Of a stretch of DNA of 41,820 nucleotides, positions 41,288 to 41,820 are shown in pieces; the stretch's first letter is position 1; each line of letters begins with the position of its first letter. This stretch comes from Propionibacteriaceae bacterium (GTDB lineage Bacteria > Actinomycetota > Actinomycetes > Propionibacteriales > Propionibacteriaceae), in contig WRIC01000015.1 of the NCBI GenBank assembly GCA_009782915.1, positions 1-41,820 of the forward strand, read 5' to 3'. The position numbers and the translations under genes were made by a program. The notes beneath the pieces are model-generated. The model was given only the letters and a program-made list of their open reading frames with translations, made no database searches and had not been told where the DNA came from.

Positions 41288-41820
41288 GGTATCACCGTTA
41301 CTACTATATCAATGTCTGCTCCCACTAATGATCGTGCTCTCACGCCAAGGAATTCTGCTGCAGCCTCAGTGTTTGTAATTATGTTCAACCTTGCCACAGG
41401 ATTACTTCCATCCCTAATAGCCGCACCATATCGAATCATTTCGTCATCGAAGTCCCTGAGGAGAAAATCTGGGCGCCCACCTTCATACATGGCCCGTCCA
41501 CTCCCGGGTTCAACGACATACTTTGCATCAACTGCAGTGACACCGTCAAGGTCCACACGCACGCTGTCAGCCCAAATAGCTTCGTCGCCTATAGGGATCC
41601 TGTATTCTTCTGGACCAGCTACACGGTGTTGATAGTCGGCCCAAGCATCCTCGGTTGTGGTTGTTCGTCGTGTACGCAGAGGCCCTGTGTCTGGGCCATT
41701 TTTGAGATCGTTAACCCAGTCAGCGCGTGCTTGTGGATTAGCCCATTGCTCTCCTGGTCCGTAACCAGGTTTCACTGGTTCTATGGATGTAGAATTCGTC
41801 GTCGCTGGTCGTTCTGGTTT
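41284..41820 (-). CDS. polymorphic toxin C-terminal domain, Tox-REase-2-like (partial)
   Basis: The frame is open to the right edge of the window, so the N-terminal part is missing; 178 residues are seen. After a linker with PRPATT-like Pro/Thr content, ADYQHRVAGPEEYRIPIGDEAIWADSV leads to VDLDGVTAVDAKYV, with the D...D-x-K pattern of a PD-(D/E)xK nuclease, then MYEGGRPDFL, DEMIRYGAAIRDGSNPVARLNIITN and a final DIDIVVTVIP strand. This order matches the restriction-endonuclease-fold toxin-2 domain of secreted polymorphic toxins, which cut nucleic acids. The overlapping downstream gene fits immunity. The delivery domain cannot be seen. Confidence 0.65.
   Translation of the reverse strand, partial: KPERPATTNSTSIEPVKPGYGPGEQWANPQARADWVNDLKNGPDTGPLRTRRTTTTEDAWADYQHRVAGPEEYRIPIGDEAIWADSVRVDLDGVTAVDAKYVVEPGSGRAMYEGGRPDFLLRDFDDEMIRYGAAIRDGSNPVARLNIITNTEAAAEFLGVRARSLVGADIDIVVTVIP

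Overview
The window looks like chromosomal DNA of an actinomycete (Actinomycetota), GC roughly in the mid-50s by eye. This is an inference from gene content: DUF3073, DUF3000, DUF3710, DUF4193, DUF4235 and SepH (DUF3071) families, the purF-purM-DUF3073 block, the rnd-dxs-acnA-methyltransferase block, the DUF3710-dut-DUF4193-sepH block, and tRNA pairs such as Glu-Asp-Phe and Tyr-Thr-Met-rpmG. A member of the Propionibacteriales is plausible, but the sequence alone does not fix the family. No rRNA genes, CRISPR array, intact insertion sequence or prophage is visible.

Left part (1-6,300): the end of a secreted protein; an unusual membrane-anchored protein resembling only the GroEL apical domain; a small HExxH metallopeptidase; an inverted pair of REP-like palindromes; tRNA-Glu, -Asp and -Phe; a DUF4230 protein; a broken AAA ATPase behind a 16-bp inverted repeat; then serC-serA (serine synthesis) and a membrane-anchored DsbA-like thioredoxin.

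Middle (6,300-24,700): HNH endonuclease, alpha/beta hydrolase, DUF3073, purM/purF (purine synthesis), M20 dipeptidase, DUF937, galE, an LCP cell-wall ligase with a long proline-rich cytoplasmic tail, manA, DUF3000, PPK2 polyphosphate kinase, a CbiX/SirB chelatase, tRNA-Tyr/-Thr/-Met with rpmG and its terminator, a RNase D-like exonuclease, and dxs (isoprenoid precursor).

Right part (24,700-39,800): acnA overlapping a small membrane protein just upstream of dxs, a TrmA/RlmD-like methyltransferase, DUF3710-dut, DUF4235, DUF4193, sepH, an App1-like phosphatase and a type II topoisomerase A subunit (parC/gyrA-like). Between this and ddl lies a 0.7-kb gene-free, repeat-rich segment flanked by 42-bp direct repeats that carry the last codons of both neighbouring genes; it looks like an insertion or duplication that split a once overlapping convergent gene pair. 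ddl, a membrane-fused MurF-like ligase and an alpha/beta hydrolase form one operon for cell-wall precursor ligation.

Right edge (39,800-41,820): DUF2505, a decayed lipoprotein-like gene, and a polymorphic-toxin C-terminus with a PD-(D/E)xK-like core, followed with a 4-base overlap by a candidate immunity gene. The least ordinary items are the GroEL-apical membrane protein, the parC/ddl split segment with its covarying palindromes, and the toxin-immunity module.
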